From: Delphinus delphis
Taxonomy: Eukaryota; Chordata; Mammalia; Artiodactyla; Delphinidae
Assembly: GCF_949987515.2 (NCBI RefSeq)
Contig: NC_082695.1
Span: 69,978,265-70,042,264, forward strand
Length of the DNA: 64,000 nt
Reading direction: 5' to 3'
In this document: positions 48,266 through 60,084 of the stretch, piece by piece
Position numbering within the stretch: position 1 is the first letter of the stretch
Layout of the letters: every line of letters begins with the position of its first letter
Position numbers and translations under genes: made by a program
Notes under the pieces: generated by a model
The model's database searches: none
Told to the model about the DNA's origin: nothing
What the model saw: only the letters and a program-made list of their open reading frames with translations

Positions 48266-48859
48266 CTGAAATAGAAAACAAAAATTGTGCAGAGATCACA
48301 TGCATGTTAGCACATTTACTAGCCATGTGCTTAGTGTTTCTGGACGACCCACCATCTACATCCCTCTTTAGCAGTAAGTCTGTTGTTTCAGTCACTGTAT
48401 TAGAACACAGAACACAGCCAGTTGCGAGTCCCCAAATATTACTTCTGAAAATACAAACACTCCTTGAAAAATGCATAATTTACCAAGGGATTCAAATTCA
48501 GTCTTCTGACTTAGCCTCTGAAATTCAACAGCTGAACTCTCTGTTTCAATTTACAGTTTCTTTTATATGGACAGATGCGAAGAACTTCATGAAAGAACTC
48601 TATCAAAGAACCTTTTGAAAGACACGCACAATATTTATTACACATTTGTCTTTCTTGTGCAATCTCTTGATTAGAAACTCCATGAAAATAGGCACCATCT
48701 GTTCTTTTGGTTCACGGCATCCTTAGCCTCAATTTTCTCATTGAAGCCTCAGTTTCTTCATCTCTAGTAGTAGTGGTCCTGACTACCATATATAAGGTGG
48801 AAGAAACAGATATCATACGACCATAATATTTTAAATCTGGAAGCACCTTGGAATTCTGG

Positions 48860-49100
48860 GAGATAATGCAATGGCTAATAACGGGAAGGGAAAGCGTTTA
48901 AGTTTTCAGGTACAAATCCTAGCACAACCACTTGCTAGCTGTGTGACCTCATTTAGTTTACTTATCCTCTCTGTGCCTAATTTCCTCATCTGTATTAACA
49001 GATATGATCATAGTCTCTTCTTCACAAGTTCTGAAATGAAATAAAAGTACATAAACTACTCAGCTCGGTGTCTGGCACAGGTTTTAAGAATGAAAGGCAG
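48860..49100 (+). repeat. MIR, near full length
   Basis: Follows the MIR consensus from 'ataatgcaatggctaa' through 'aaccacttgctagctgtgtgacctc', 'cctcatctgta' and 'tcggtgtctggcacagg'. Confidence 0.85.
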
Positions 49101-49252
49101 TTGGTTATGACTTTCTAGTCCAAGGCCCATTATTATATATTATATATAAAAACTGAGGTCCAAAGAGTTTAAGTGCCCAACATCTTGTTCAGGGCAGAAC
49201 TGAAGATTCAAAGTCAGGTCCTCCGATAAATGGGAAGGAAATCCAAAAAAGA

Positions 49253-49345
49253 GGGGATATATGTATAAGTATAGCTGATTCACTTTGCTGTACAGTAGAA
49301 ACTAACATTGTAAAGCAACTATACTCCAATAAAAATTAATAAAAA
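49253..49345 (+). mobile_element. L1 3'-end stub (cetartiodactyl type)
   Basis: Strongly 5'-truncated L1: 'gtatagctgattcactttgctgtacag', 'aactaacattgtaaagcaac' and 'tatactccaataaa' then an A-rich tail. It is more diverged than the copy at 39831. Confidence 0.85.
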
Positions 49346-50559
49346 GAAAAAGTGAAAGAAAAAACCCCCACAAAGTCAGGGCCTCCCAGTCCAGAGACAA
49401 TACTTTCTCTACAATGCAGCAAAGCCAAACAATTGCTTTTTACAGATCTGGAAAGTGAGACTTTCCAGTGAAGACTCATGCCCAAGGTTGACTTGCCGGT
49501 TGGCTGCATGGGCAGGCCAGAAGTCCTTCAAGGATACATCTGTACAGAAAGTTCTGGGCCTGAAAGGTAACCGTGGGAGGAAGGCAGAAGAGACACCACG
49601 GCTTTCAAAGAACAGCAACACACCAGCTCCCTTCCCGTGTAGGAAACGAAGGACTGAATAAAAGTTATGTTGTAAGACTCCATCTGCTGGTTTGGAGTAA
49701 GCCAGCACCAGAATGCATGGTTTTGGGAAGTAGACACCAGAATTTTGATGGAAGCAGAAGAGTTCATAATTCTGAGTACCTAGCAAATGTCAAGACTTTT
49801 GCCTGGTGTTTTCCAGACATTCTTTTCTTCGATATAAACTCATCTCTGAGGAGTAACTTTCATTGTTGTTATGTATGTGAAAGAAATGAAGCTGGCAAAA
49901 CTCCAATTGACGAGGAACCTTGCTTCCAATGACCCACAGGTAGTATACGCGGCATGGGTCTGCAAATGTGCAGGCTTTATGCAGGCCTGTCTGACTCCAA
50001 AGCTCATGCTCTTTTCCCTGCAAGAAGTTATTTTTCTGTGACCAGAGGAATTCGCCCAGCCTCCTTATATTACAAATAAGCAATCGGTGGACCCCAGGAG
50101 ATAAAGAGATTCAGTGATTTCTGAAAGGATTCCAGGTATGATATATAGGAAAGAGAAGACAGCAAACTGTCAGGGAATTAATCAACAATGAATCTACCCC
50201 AAACATCCAGCCCCCCGCAATACACCCAGTTACTCGGTCCCTGCCATGTCTGCAGCACCATACCAGTAGCAGAGGGAATGTGACACAGCACAAGAAAGGA
50301 TAGTATCTTCCCTTTTAGTACACAGGATGCACCGTATGGTGGAGGTGATAAACATGTGACCATTCAAAAATTAAAAATAAATTAATTAAATGCGATTCAA
50401 GAGATGCCATAAGGCAGCCAGTAATTCAAAGGTATAAACAGAAATCAGTGTGACTAGAATAATTTTCCTACACAAGGACGTTTAACCTGGACCTTGAAGA
50501 CAAGGTGAAATGGGTTAGGTGGAAAAAAGGGAGAGAAAAAAGATGAAGACACAGTTCTT

Positions 50560-50910
50560 TAAGTGTAGTCCTGGAATCAACAATCGGAACATCCCCTGGG
50601 AACTTATTAGAACTACAAATCCTCAATTCCCAACCAAGCCATTGGACCAGAAATCCGGGGTGGCCAGGTGATGTGTTTTAAGATATTCATCAGATGATTC
50701 TGATGTCTGCTCACATCGGAGAGCCACTGGACCAGAGTAGTTTTAAATGTTGGTTGTATATTGGAATTACCTGGGAGATTTACAATCTAGTGATGCCTGG
50801 GTCCTACCCCCAAAGTTTCCATTTAATTTGGTTGTAATCTAGGTTCAGGAGTTTTCAAAACTCCACAGGTGATACTAATGTACAGTTAAGATGAAGAACT
50901 ACTGAACTAA
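50560..50910 (+). mobile_element. Two adjacent MER5A-type elements
   Basis: Both 50560-50735 and 50745-50910 follow the MER5A layout: 'cctgggaacttattagaac'/'acctgggagatttac', 'ccagaaatccggggtgg'/'gtcctacccc', and closing 'agagccactggacc'/'gaagaactactg'. They lie head to tail with about 10 bp between them. Confidence 0.7.
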
Positions 50911-51446
50911 GGAAAGCAGAGACAAGATGTGAATTTTGTACCTTCTTACCCCTCGGCATCTACACAGAATAATAACTAAAAGATGGAGCAAAAATCTTCA
51001 CACATGAATCATTTCACTGTGATATTTCAAGAGTTAAGCACTTAAGTCTCACTCAGGAAATGTACTTCAGATTTGACAAATTGATGATATAGATGTTCCT
51101 TGTATAATGGAGATATATCGAATATACACTCCAAACAAGTGCAGGCATATATCAGGGCCAAGTACGTGGCTAAGAAAAACTCCTCTCTGTACAGTACTTT
51201 ACAAGTTATGAAGCACAACTCGAAACACAATATCATGATGACAACAAGCATTGGAATAAAAATATTTTTGTGGCTGGACAAGTATGTAAAAGCTATTTGG
51301 AGTTTTTCCAAAATAAACTCCTACTTTCTGAAGTTGTTGCCTTCCAAACATTGCAGAAGCATAAGAGTTATCAGCTTAGACTGTCTTTATTTTCATATAT
51401 TTCAACTTCTGTGATGATTTATTTCATCTACTGGATTTAGGTCTTC

Positions 51447-51665
51447 ATTTTTTTTATTTTATTATTTTTTGTGTGGTACGCAGGCCTCTCACTGTTTGTG
51501 GCCTCTCCCATTGTGGAGCACAGGCTCCGGACGCGCAGGCTCAATGGCCATGGCTCACGGGCCCAGCCGTTCCACGGCATGTGGGATCTTCCTGGACCGG
51601 GGCACGAACTCGTGTCCCCTGCATTGGCAGGCGGACTCTCAACCACTGCGCCACCAGGGAAGCCC
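51447..51665 (-). mobile_element. CHR-type SINE (short body) with target duplication
   Basis: Antisense with respect to + and therefore sense to CCDC68. The T tail is degenerate (51447-51470), the head ends at 51665. A 15-bp flanking repeat TAGGTCTT(C/T)ATTTTT with one mismatch lies at 51438 and 51666. Open frames of 65-80 residues here are SINE translations. Confidence 0.92.
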
Positions 51666-52379
51666 TAGGTCTTTATTTTTGATTCATGGGCTTTCATGTG
51701 CTTTTCTTTAACTAGAACAACCAAATGCATGAGTTTTCATCATTAGTTTACAAAATTACAAATCAATGACCAGAGTAAGTCCACCATTATTATGACTCAA
51801 TCCAAGGATAGTTCACAGACACAGTTTTCCAAAAGAACCTAATTTTTGCATACTTAAACTTCTAGCAACATGCTCTTGGAAGTAAATTAAATTTTAGGGA
51901 TGATGGTGATTACATAAAGTAGGATACTCTTCAAAGTCTAGAAAATGGAGTAATTTCTGAAGATGCATTTTCATATGAGCATGTCATTAGTGAAGAAGTT
52001 AGAAATGTGTGAAATGTGAGATGAATTTCAGAGCTGTAAATTAAGATGATGAAAGATATGCCAAAGTAGAAAGAAAAGTAAATAATTTTGGCAGAGTTAA
52101 GCAGAAATTTTCTGGTGATACTTAAAAGAGGCTTAAGATCCTGAAAGATTGAAAAGAAAAAAAAAGGACAGAGTTAGATGAGTGAATTTTATCCCCTTGT
52201 GGTGGGGGGGGAAGGTGGGAAGTCCTTGGTAGGATAGAAAAGAATACACAGAAAAAAGTATTAGTTTCCATGAGTCAAAAAACTGGAAAACAGAAAAACA
52301 TTTAATGTAGTAACTGTGACAATGGCTAAAATACATACAAATGATTCTGCAAATTTAACATTATATCTGTTCATTTAGA

Positions 52380-52520
52380 CTCAAATGCAGCCGAGTGATT
52401 TTGAACAAGTGTCTTAACTTCTCTGAATCTCAGTTTAATCCCTGAGGGAATAAATAATAATTTTCTCCCAGAGTAGCTTTGAAGATTAAACAAAATGAAG
52501 TGTGTAGCATGCCTTAAAAG
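52380..52520 (+). repeat. MIR fragment
   Basis: Contains 'gtgattttgaacaagtgtcttaacttctctgaatctcag', the MIR core in order, then a decayed 3' part. Confidence 0.65.
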
Positions 52521-52789
52521 AGATGAGTTATTATGGATGAGAAAACTATGTTGTCTGTATGGTTTAGAAAGTTGATGTCTTTAAAAGGGTTGTTCAGCTC
52601 TGGTGACCAATTTTTCACAAACTGAATCGGCTCACACCGTTATTTCAAAATAGGATAGTCCTAAGTTTGTGTGCAAGATAGTGCACCCCTGCGTGCCCTC
52701 CCAGTTTAAGATCTTCATAACGAAGCATTGACTAGGGCTAGACTAGAAACAGGTTCACTCCAGCTCAAGCACTTACTAAATTCAGGTAC

Positions 52790-53055
52790 CTGGTCCAAGA
52801 TCACAGGCTCAGAGATGCTCTTCCTGACTCCCATCACTTTATAACTGTCACATTGTTTTACTCTTCTTGGAGCAGTTACCTGTCCCTAATTAAGTTGTAT
52901 ACTTACTTGTTTATGTATTTACTGTATGTATCTTCAATTAAAATAAAGCTAGATGAAGTCAGGACAGTGTGTCCTGTTCCTACTATGTACCTACCACTTA
53001 GAACATTTCCTGGTACATCATAAACACACAAAACTATTTGCTGAATAAATAAACT
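52790..53055 (+). repeat. L2 3'-end copy
   Basis: Ordered L2 phrases 'ttcctgactcccatcac', 'taagttgtatacttacttgtttatgta', 'gaacatttcctggtacatca' and the tail 'tttgctgaataaataaac'. Confidence 0.7.
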
Positions 53056-53499
53056 AATGTGGCTTGGCCAGGCTTTTTAAAGCTGAAAAGGGCGTTGTAA
53101 CATTCCTTACAGTGAAGGAAATGATTTATCTACTGAAGACAAAAAATTTTGAGGTCATAAAAGACATTCATCAATACTGCTTTATCTGAAGACTTTTTTA
53201 AATAAAAGAGAATGTTAGAAAATAGTAGTTTGAATCAACTGCATACAGAGAATCTTAGGCAGTACTGAGAGATGCTGTCCCATCAATGTGGGCAGACTGC
53301 ATCCAACCAAGAAGTTTCCATGAGGAGAACACAATCTATTGCTTCCTCCTATGACACTGAGTGGCTAGTCTGCAATTATTTGCTAAATTTGGGGATATAG
53401 AAGTAGTGCAATGGAAGCAATACATTATTCTGGTCTAACTATTATACCAAAAGGCCAATTGGATAATGTAGTGTATAGGTTAAGTTGCCGGTTTACTTA

Positions 53500-53910
53500 G
53501 GACAATAAAATTAGCTTTGGGGTTGATATAAATAGAGACACAACTAAAAATATAAGATTGAATTAGAAGCAGTAGCACCATTGATGCCCTGACTCTGTGA
53601 TGAGGGCTAACACTTAATTAGACATGACCAGAGCCTAGGACCATAATGAAAGATCAGAGAAAGACAACAATCTCTCCAATTAAAATGTATTACAGATGTA
53701 TGATAATTAAAGCAGTAGGGCATTGGAGCCAAATAGGCAGATACACCATTGGAACAGATTTCCAGCATAAAAATTTAGTCTAGGATATATCAGCATTTCA
53801 AAATCATGAAGGAAGGCCAGACTGCTCAATAAAGTGAGACAACTAAAAAATTAGATCCCTACCTTACACCGGACTGCCTTGAATTACAGATAAACTTGGA
53901 TCTAAATGAG
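53500..53910 (+). mobile_element. Old L1 ORF2 fragment
   Basis: Decayed ORF2 text with 'gcagtagggcattggagccaaataggcagata' and 'ttagatccctaccttacacc' in L1 order. No open frame survives. It ends exactly where the SINE scrap at 53915 begins. Confidence 0.65.
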
Positions 53911-53914
53911 AATT

Positions 53915-53970
53915 CCGTGTCCCCTGCATCGGCAGGCGGACTCTCAACCACTGCGCCACCAGGGAAGCCC
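53915..53970 (-). mobile_element. Head-only CHR-type SINE scrap
   Basis: Only the first 55 or so bases of the SINE (tRNA-like head with A and B box region) are present, antisense, ending 'caccagggaagccc' at 53970. The body and A tail are missing and no target duplication is visible. Confidence 0.85.
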
Positions 53971-54219
53971 TAAGCACATGTGTTTTTCATCTCTACTTTC
54001 TTAGATTTCATTAGAATGATACCAAAGGATTTTTAAATATTGAAATCCCTTAGTAATAAAGAGGAAAAAAGAGGGCTATTAGCAGATCAGAAATGTCAGA
54101 ACTGAAAGACTGAATGTGAGTAAAGAGTTAACTGCAAGAGCAGAGGCAGCAGCAGGTTTGGCTGTGGCAGCTGAGGGAGATGTCTGATCCAGCAGACATG
54201 GAAATTCAGAGAACACAGA

Positions 54220-54490
54220 TCAACAATCTTAAAAATGGATAGTCTTCGAGTTACCAATTCAACTTCTAAAAATGTATCTTAAGGGAGGAAGTAATTATAC
54301 AAATAATCGGTAACGTTTGTAAAAGTCTGTTGAATTCATTGCTGTTTACAAAAGCTGTACTGGAAAACAATCCAACAGCAGGGATTAAGTTAACTAAGTT
54401 ATTTCATAGCAATACAGTGGAAACCTTGGTGGCTCTTTAAAAAGATAATGTAAATTTAATTTGCCTGGTAAGCAAAGACTTTCTTGTTAT
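54220..54490 (+). repeat. Probable old L1 3'-region fragment
   Basis: The sequence resembles an old LINE text about 'caacagcaggg...aagttatttcatagcaatacag', but the match is loose. Confidence 0.3.
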
Positions 54491-54499
54491 ACTGTTCTA

Positions 54500-54929
54500 T
54501 AGAGAAAAAGAGCCCTTAGCATGGCCTAAAGGCTTTTTATGATCTAGCACCTTCCTACCTTTCCAATGTCATCCTACGCTATTTACAGCCTTTAGATTAG
54601 AAGCACCCACAATGGCCTCCTGTCTGGCTACCTGACAGGCCCTACCACCCAGTTTTCCACAAAGGTCATATTCAAATTCATTTTCTTAGAGAGATTGTTC
54701 CCACCCGCCAATCTAAATGGTCCGTATACATTCCTCCATCCAGGTATTATTGCCCAGAGTATTTTGTCCTTTTCCTGCAGAACTTTTCCAAGATATTATT
54801 AGTTACATATTAATTTATTTGTATCTATCTCCCTCATCAGTTAGTAAATTCCAGACAGCAGGGCTCATGTCTATTTTGTTCAACATTGTTTATCCAAACG
54901 TAGTGCCTACACCATAGTAGCCACTCAAT
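54500..54929 (+). repeat. L2 3'-end copy
   Basis: Ordered L2 phrases 'tctagcaccttcctacctttcc', 'tcatattcaaattcattttcttagagag', 'cagacagcagggctcatgtc' and 'agtagccactcaataag'. The SINE at 54942 was inserted into its tail. Confidence 0.8.
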
Positions 54930-54941
54930 AAGTATTTATAG

Positions 54942-55157
54942 GGGCTTCCCTGGTGGCGCAGTGGTTGAGAATCCGCCTGCCGATGCACGGGACACGGGTT
55001 CGTGCCCCGGTCAGGGAAGATCCCACATGCCGCGGAGCAGCTGGGCCCATGAGCCATGGCTGGTGAGCCTGCGCGTCCGGAGCCTGTGCTCCGCAACGGG
55101 AGAGGCCACAACAGTGAGAGGCCCACGTACCGCAAAAAAAAAAAAAAAAAAAAAAAA
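54942..55157 (+). mobile_element. CHR-type SINE (short body) with target duplication
   Basis: Near-consensus copy with an A tail (55134-55159) and perfect 12-bp direct repeat AAGTATTTATAG at 54930-54941 and 55158-55169. Confidence 0.95.
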
Positions 55158-56564
55158 AAGTATTTATAGACTTACGTAACTAATGATATGAAAAAATTGT
55201 TGAAACAAATAAAAGTTTAAAAACACAATAAAATGATGCCATATATAGTCTGTATCTCTAATATATACACACAAGTATGTAACAGGCACAAAATTCCCAC
55301 AGAAATAGAGATATACACAACTGTGCTGAATAATTGCCCTTGGATGGTATGTTTGAGTGGTTTTCTTGTTATATTTGCTCATCCATGTTTCCTAATTTGT
55401 ATGGGATGAATGACCATATGTTAGTTATGTAAAAAAATAAAAAACAGTTATTAAAATATTATAAGAAAAATATTTATAAGAAAAAATATTTTATCAAGTA
55501 ACATTTGTCAAAAGGCCACTACATAAGAAAAGTTGGGAGGAAATGCGTTTAAAGACATTTCTTAGGAGGGGGGGCTCTAATGCGACATAAATCACATCAC
55601 CTGATGTAAACTAACCAATTTACATCTTACTTAGGTGAGAATCTAAGGAAAACCCAAGATGCGATGAGCTTACCCTCTAAAATAAAGAGAACAGTGGTCC
55701 CAGGAAGGTAGAAAGGGCAAAACAGGGGGGTGGTTCCAAAACTTAAGTTGCAAAATATTTACAACCTCTTTATGTTATTATGAATTTTTTCTTCTGTTTG
55801 AGGGAAGCAGAAAGAATGTGGTGGTGGAAAGAATGGTGAGGCGTGTGCTGGGAGTCCAATCATGGAGCTCCTCTCTGGTCTGTCCTGGGGAAGAGAACAG
55901 CTCCAAAAGATAAGCAGGTTTCCATGGAAGACAGAGCATCTCTGGACAGGACAACGTGACACACAGAGAAGTCACAATGCTGAGGGATGCAGTAGAAAAG
56001 ATGACCAGGTCTAGGCGGTCCGTGATGAGCTATTCAACAGAGACAGAAGGGGTGACACTGAGCACAAAGCAGAGCTGGGCTGGAGACACCTGGGGGTCGT
56101 CAGGTGCTCCAATAACCACAGGGCTTCTCTGTACTTCCTGTGAGGTAGGGGTACCACCAGCCTAGGACTGCAGCTCAACACCTGAAAAGGGCTTCCCCAG
56201 TCAAGGCGGGGATGAGTGGGCAAAAGTAAAGCACATCTTATCACAGTGTAGTATAAAGGTTTATGATAAGTTTTAAAACACTGAAACATAAGAAAATTTC
56301 AATTGGCTTCTTGAAGTAGGTGAGCCCTGAGGCGAAGCTTGGATGCCCTGATGGATACGGATGGAGAAAGAGGAGGAATAGTAAGTCTCAGGACGGGGGA
56401 AAGAAACAAAGACAGGAGACAGCAGACCCGGCTATCTGGCTAGAGCTGAGTTCACGCAAGAGAGGCCTTGACCAAGCTTCTAACTCAAGTCCACATCGAG
56501 AGATAGTATCACTGGTCTCCCCAGTAGAGAAAGTATTCTGGAACATTTGAATAAACTTTCAACA

Positions 56565-56640
56565 ATTCTTTAGTAATATTTAATATTAATAATTTAATAA
56601 TATAAAATTATGTTTAATACTTAATATTTTAATAATGATT
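56565..56640. repeat. AT-rich low-complexity stretch
   Basis: Almost only A and T, with repeated 'taatatt' and 'aataat' units. Confidence 0.85.
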
Positions 56641-56684
56641 AAGAGTACCTCCCCCACAAAGCTATAATTCTTATACATAGAAGA

Positions 56685-56930
56685 TGCACACACACACTCA
56701 CAAAAAGGCATTCATACCCACATAGAGACACATGCATGTCCTCACACATACACCTAGACACATCACACACAATCACACAGACACATTCACATACAATCAC
56801 ACAGACACATTCACATACAGACATACTTGGACACAGTGTCACACTGGCACACCATCGCACACAAGCACTCACAAACACACAGGACACATTCGTACGCAGG
56901 CTCACAGATATACTGAACACACACATACTC
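56685..56930. repeat. CA-rich minisatellite next to a CCDC68 donor
   Basis: A degenerate CA-rich stretch including two perfect tandem copies of a 24-bp unit (ACACATTCACATACAATCAC plus ACAG) at about 56760-56815. On the CCDC68 transcript strand it is GU-rich and begins 37 bases after the donor of the exon 56968-57051. Open frames of 68-107 residues here are low-complexity translations. Confidence 0.85.
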
Positions 56931-56967
56931 ACTTCATACTGAAATATAGAACAGGTTCCCTCCTTAC

Positions 56968-57051
56968 CTGGGCTTCGAGTATGTTAACTTTTTCTTTCAG
57001 ATCTTCAATTCTTTTATCTTGTTCTTTTAAATTATTTTTTAAGCCTTCCAT
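56968..57051 (-). CDS. CCDC68: CCDC68 internal coding exon (coiled coil)
   Basis: 84 bases, 28 codons, phase 0 at both ends, between the acceptor AAATCTTAG and the donor CCCAG|GTAAGG. It encodes MEGLKNNLKEQDKRIEDLKE then KVNILEAQ, a heptad-patterned coiled coil. This matches the remembered human sequence with only conservative changes (Asp for Asn, Lys for Arg). It lies between the exons at 58373 and 48189 in the expected order. Confidence 0.93.
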
Positions 57052-58372
57052 CTAAGATTTAAGAAACACAAATGCAAAAATCTTGTCAGGCAACAGAGAA
57101 TAGTTCCTTAAGTCAGAAATTGTACAGGTTTCTGTGGTCAAGTAATGTTTATCAAATCAACAAAATTAAATCCCAAGCATTGGCGGACTCAGCAGGCTAC
57201 AGAAAATAACAGGACAAATTGGCACCTGGGGATGAGAGCACACAGACAGTGCAATTAAACACTTTAATCTTTAGAAAACCTGTTTAAACCAAACTCAGCA
57301 GGAGTGCATCCTGTGGAACAACACTGGTCCTTGTTCTGTGTCTCAGCCACCTAACATTTTCATCCTGCACAGGCAGAGGCCAGGGGACATGATGCAAGGC
57401 CGTGGTCTGGCATGGGGAAGCTCCCTGCGGCAGAGATCTGGTCAACCAGCAGCATATTAAGGTGAGCCCACTTGCTTTGGAAGAAAAGCATCTGTTAAGA
57501 GGCAACGTGGAACTGGGGGATGTGGGGTGATATCCAGGACGGTGCCAGAAGAGAAGAAACACGTGGATTCCAAGGCTAGCTCTATCATTTAACTACTGTG
57601 GGCCTCAGTTTTCTCATCTGTACAATGAGGACATGGGATGCCCCCTCTGTCCTCCCTGACTCGCAAGTGCTATGACTCAATTCTCTGGCTGTTTGGAGAG
57701 GTCCTACCGCAGCAAGCATGAATGTTACGTTTATGTCAAGAAGGCATTTGAGTTATTTAGAAGGACTCCTTTTAGAAACAAATATTAGGTGGTTTAAAAA
57801 AAAAAAAACGAATGGATGAAGTTCTGGTTTTAAGTCTAAAGCAGATTCCCAAACCAGATCAATACAAATCTGGATGTAAACTGTATGAGTATGCAATTCA
57901 CCATCCATCTGGCTGCCATCACGACGACCTCTTCTCTTTCACCTGCCAAGATGTTCCCAGCGAGGAAGGGCCAGGTTACAGCCCTGTGCTAACACACCCT
58001 CTACGTAAATTAACCACTTATGAGGTTATGAAAACAGATCATTTCTTCTTCAAGAAAGGGCTGAATCTCCTAATCTACAAAATCTGCTAAAGAACAGCGT
58101 GCGTTATCTGGCTCAGAACACTTAAAAAAAAAACACCAAAACATCGAAAGAGCAAACACAATTTCCCACATATCTTCGTTGAGAACATCACAGGTGTCGG
58201 CACAGAGACAAAAGAGGACACTGAAAACAGAGCCTTGTCACGTGGGGATAAAAAGGAAATGTCAACGGGGAGAAGAATCTCAGTGCTCGTGGAGTCCAGG
58301 CAAGCCACACGTATTTGGTCTTCTCACTGGAAACATACTAGCTACCGCAGAAACACACTTGATTAATCTGAC
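57052..58372 (-). other. CCDC68: CCDC68 intron
   Basis: 1321-bp intron. A MIR-like fragment is at 57545-57680. The 92-residue open frame at 57812-58090 (+) is treated as chance. The donor at 58372 reads GTCAGA, a weak form. Confidence 0.85.
57545..57680 (+). repeat. MIR fragment
   Basis: Has 'ctagctctatcatttaactactgtgggcctcagttttctcatctgtacaatgagg', the MIR core. Confidence 0.7.
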
Positions 58373-58478
58373 CTCCTGGATGACACTGCGCAGGCTCTGG
58401 TGCTGGGAGTGAATCACAGACTGCAGATGAGAGATCTGCTCCTGGAGGAGGGAAATCTCCTTTTGAAGATCCTGGCAA
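58373..58478 (-). CDS. CCDC68: CCDC68 internal coding exon (coiled coil)
   Basis: 106 bases between the acceptor GCATTTCCAG and the donor CAGGAG|GTCAGA. After one base completing the preceding codon it encodes CQDLQKEISLLQEQISHLQS then VIHSQHQSLRSVIQE, a regular heptad-repeat coiled coil. It agrees closely with the human protein as I recall (Lys/Arg, Leu/Ile, Ser/Phe and Ser/Asn changes). It splices in phase 0 to 57051. This is the most upstream CCDC68 exon I could find; the preceding ones should lie beyond 64000. Confidence 0.93.
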
Positions 58479-59199
58479 CTGGAAATGCAAAGGAAAAAAA
58501 GAGAGAAAGATTTGCTAAAGCATTATACAGCTATTTTTACAGCTGTGCTACCAGGATCTCCTCACTGACTCTACTGCTGGGCAACATGTGGGTAAGATGC
58601 CCAGGGTCCCTTATGCCAAACAAGACACACTGAAGATAAACAGTCATGAAGCATGCTCTGATTAGCTCAGACATGAACTTGAATGAGAGGATCAATTCAT
58701 GTCCAAAGCTCCTCTCTGGCCACCTGTGACTCCCTCCCTCCAGCAGGTAGTTGAGTCAAGTTGCATCGAACCAGGTGAAGCACTTATATATCTAATCTGT
58801 CTCACCTAAGAGCATCCACAGACCTAGCATCCATCAGAACACACACATATGGGACAGTAGGGTTAGAACATGGGGCCAGGAATGGAGACTTAACACATAT
58901 ATCAGAAACCAACTTCCAACGATACAGGGGTTAGTACAGGTTGTGAATTGCCTGTTTTGTCTTTTTTTTTTTTTTTTTTTTTTGGCTTCCTATTTTCATT
59001 AACTCTACTACATGTAAATAAGGCAAGGAAAGAAAAATTAAATTCCAGCTAATATTTTGAGTCCACATGAACCATGGTGAGGAAAGATGAGTGAAGTTTG
59101 AATTTAGATTATTCATCCTTTCCCAAAGTTCCATTTAAGTAACTGGTATTGATTACATGCCTTTTGACTATTTCTCTTCTTGCCAATGTTATTAGAGTT

Positions 59200-59360
59200 T
59201 GAGGCAAAATGCCTGAGACAAGACCCCTAAACTTGGGAGCATTGTAATTTTGGAGTCACATAACCTTTCTAAGCCTCAGCATAACAGGTATAACAATCCC
59301 TACCTTTACAGCATTGAAAGATTATACGGTACACTTAAAGAGATAAAGTGAATGTGCTTT
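59200..59360 (+). repeat. Probable MIR
   Basis: MIR-like order 'ggagtcacataacctttctaagcctcag', 'gtataacaatccctacc' and 'ttgaaagattatacgg'. Diverged. Confidence 0.5.
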
Positions 59361-59572
59361 CTGAAAACGAGCGTTTTATAAAGTAATATATTATTTTAGC
59401 TTATTAAGGTTTCACAATTAGTAGCCAACATCCAATTCAATCGCAATTCGGATTTTCAGAGTCTCTACAAATATTACAAAGGTCATAGAAATTCATGTGA
59501 CACTACGGCGGAACTTGTTCTCATTTTTTTCAAAAGAGTCTCCATTTTGTTTTACATCATGTACTAAAACAT

Positions 59573-59760
59573 TGCTTCTCAAACTTAATATGCATTGGAG
59601 GATCTTGTTAAATTGTCAGGGATCTTGTTAAGATGCACATTCTAATCCAATAGCCTGGGGAAGGGCTTGAGAGTCTGCATTTCCAACATGCTCCCAGGTG
59701 TTCCAGTGATTTTGCTGGTCCATGAGCCAGGCTTTGAGTGCTTTGAGTAGCACAGCACTA
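59573..59760 (+). mobile_element. MER5-type hAT-Charlie element
   Basis: Starts 'acattgcttctcaaac', has 'gatgcacattctaatcc', ends 'ctttgagtagcacag', in MER5 order. GGATCTTGTTAA occurs twice near 59598 and 59620, so a short internal duplication is present. Confidence 0.7.
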
Positions 59761-60084
59761 ATCCACTACAGTTGTCTCAATAATGTTTAATATACAGTAA
59801 GGTCACTCAAAGCCAAGTAACTTTCAGGCAATTTGCAATATTTAAGACAGTCTTGATTTTTTCCCTTGTTCAGTTTTGTATGAGAGAGCTTTAAAAAGAG
59901 TTTGTTTTACTGTAGAAAAAATTAATTTCTATACAACTATAGAAATGTTTGCACAAGTACAAATGATGTATAATGATAGCCATTATTATTTATTTATCCT
60001 ATGGAATGAAATAATTTATATTATAAAATACTGTACAATTACACAATGTATGTCACAAAATATACGTGAAATGTAGTTCATTAT

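Larger units (their letters stand above)
48266..56967 (-). other. CCDC68: CCDC68 intron (8.7 kb)
   Basis: Large GT-AG intron filled with repeats: MIR, L1 tail, two MER5-type elements, two SINEs and a SINE scrap, two L2 tails and a CA-rich minisatellite. Sections without any call are 49350-50560 (several chance open frames of up to 125 residues), 50911-51430, 51670-52375 and 55170-56560. Confidence 0.85.

Noticed and set aside
8780..54929. All six L2 3' ends that I could orient are on the + strand
   Set aside because: The chance is about 1 in 32, so it needs no special explanation.
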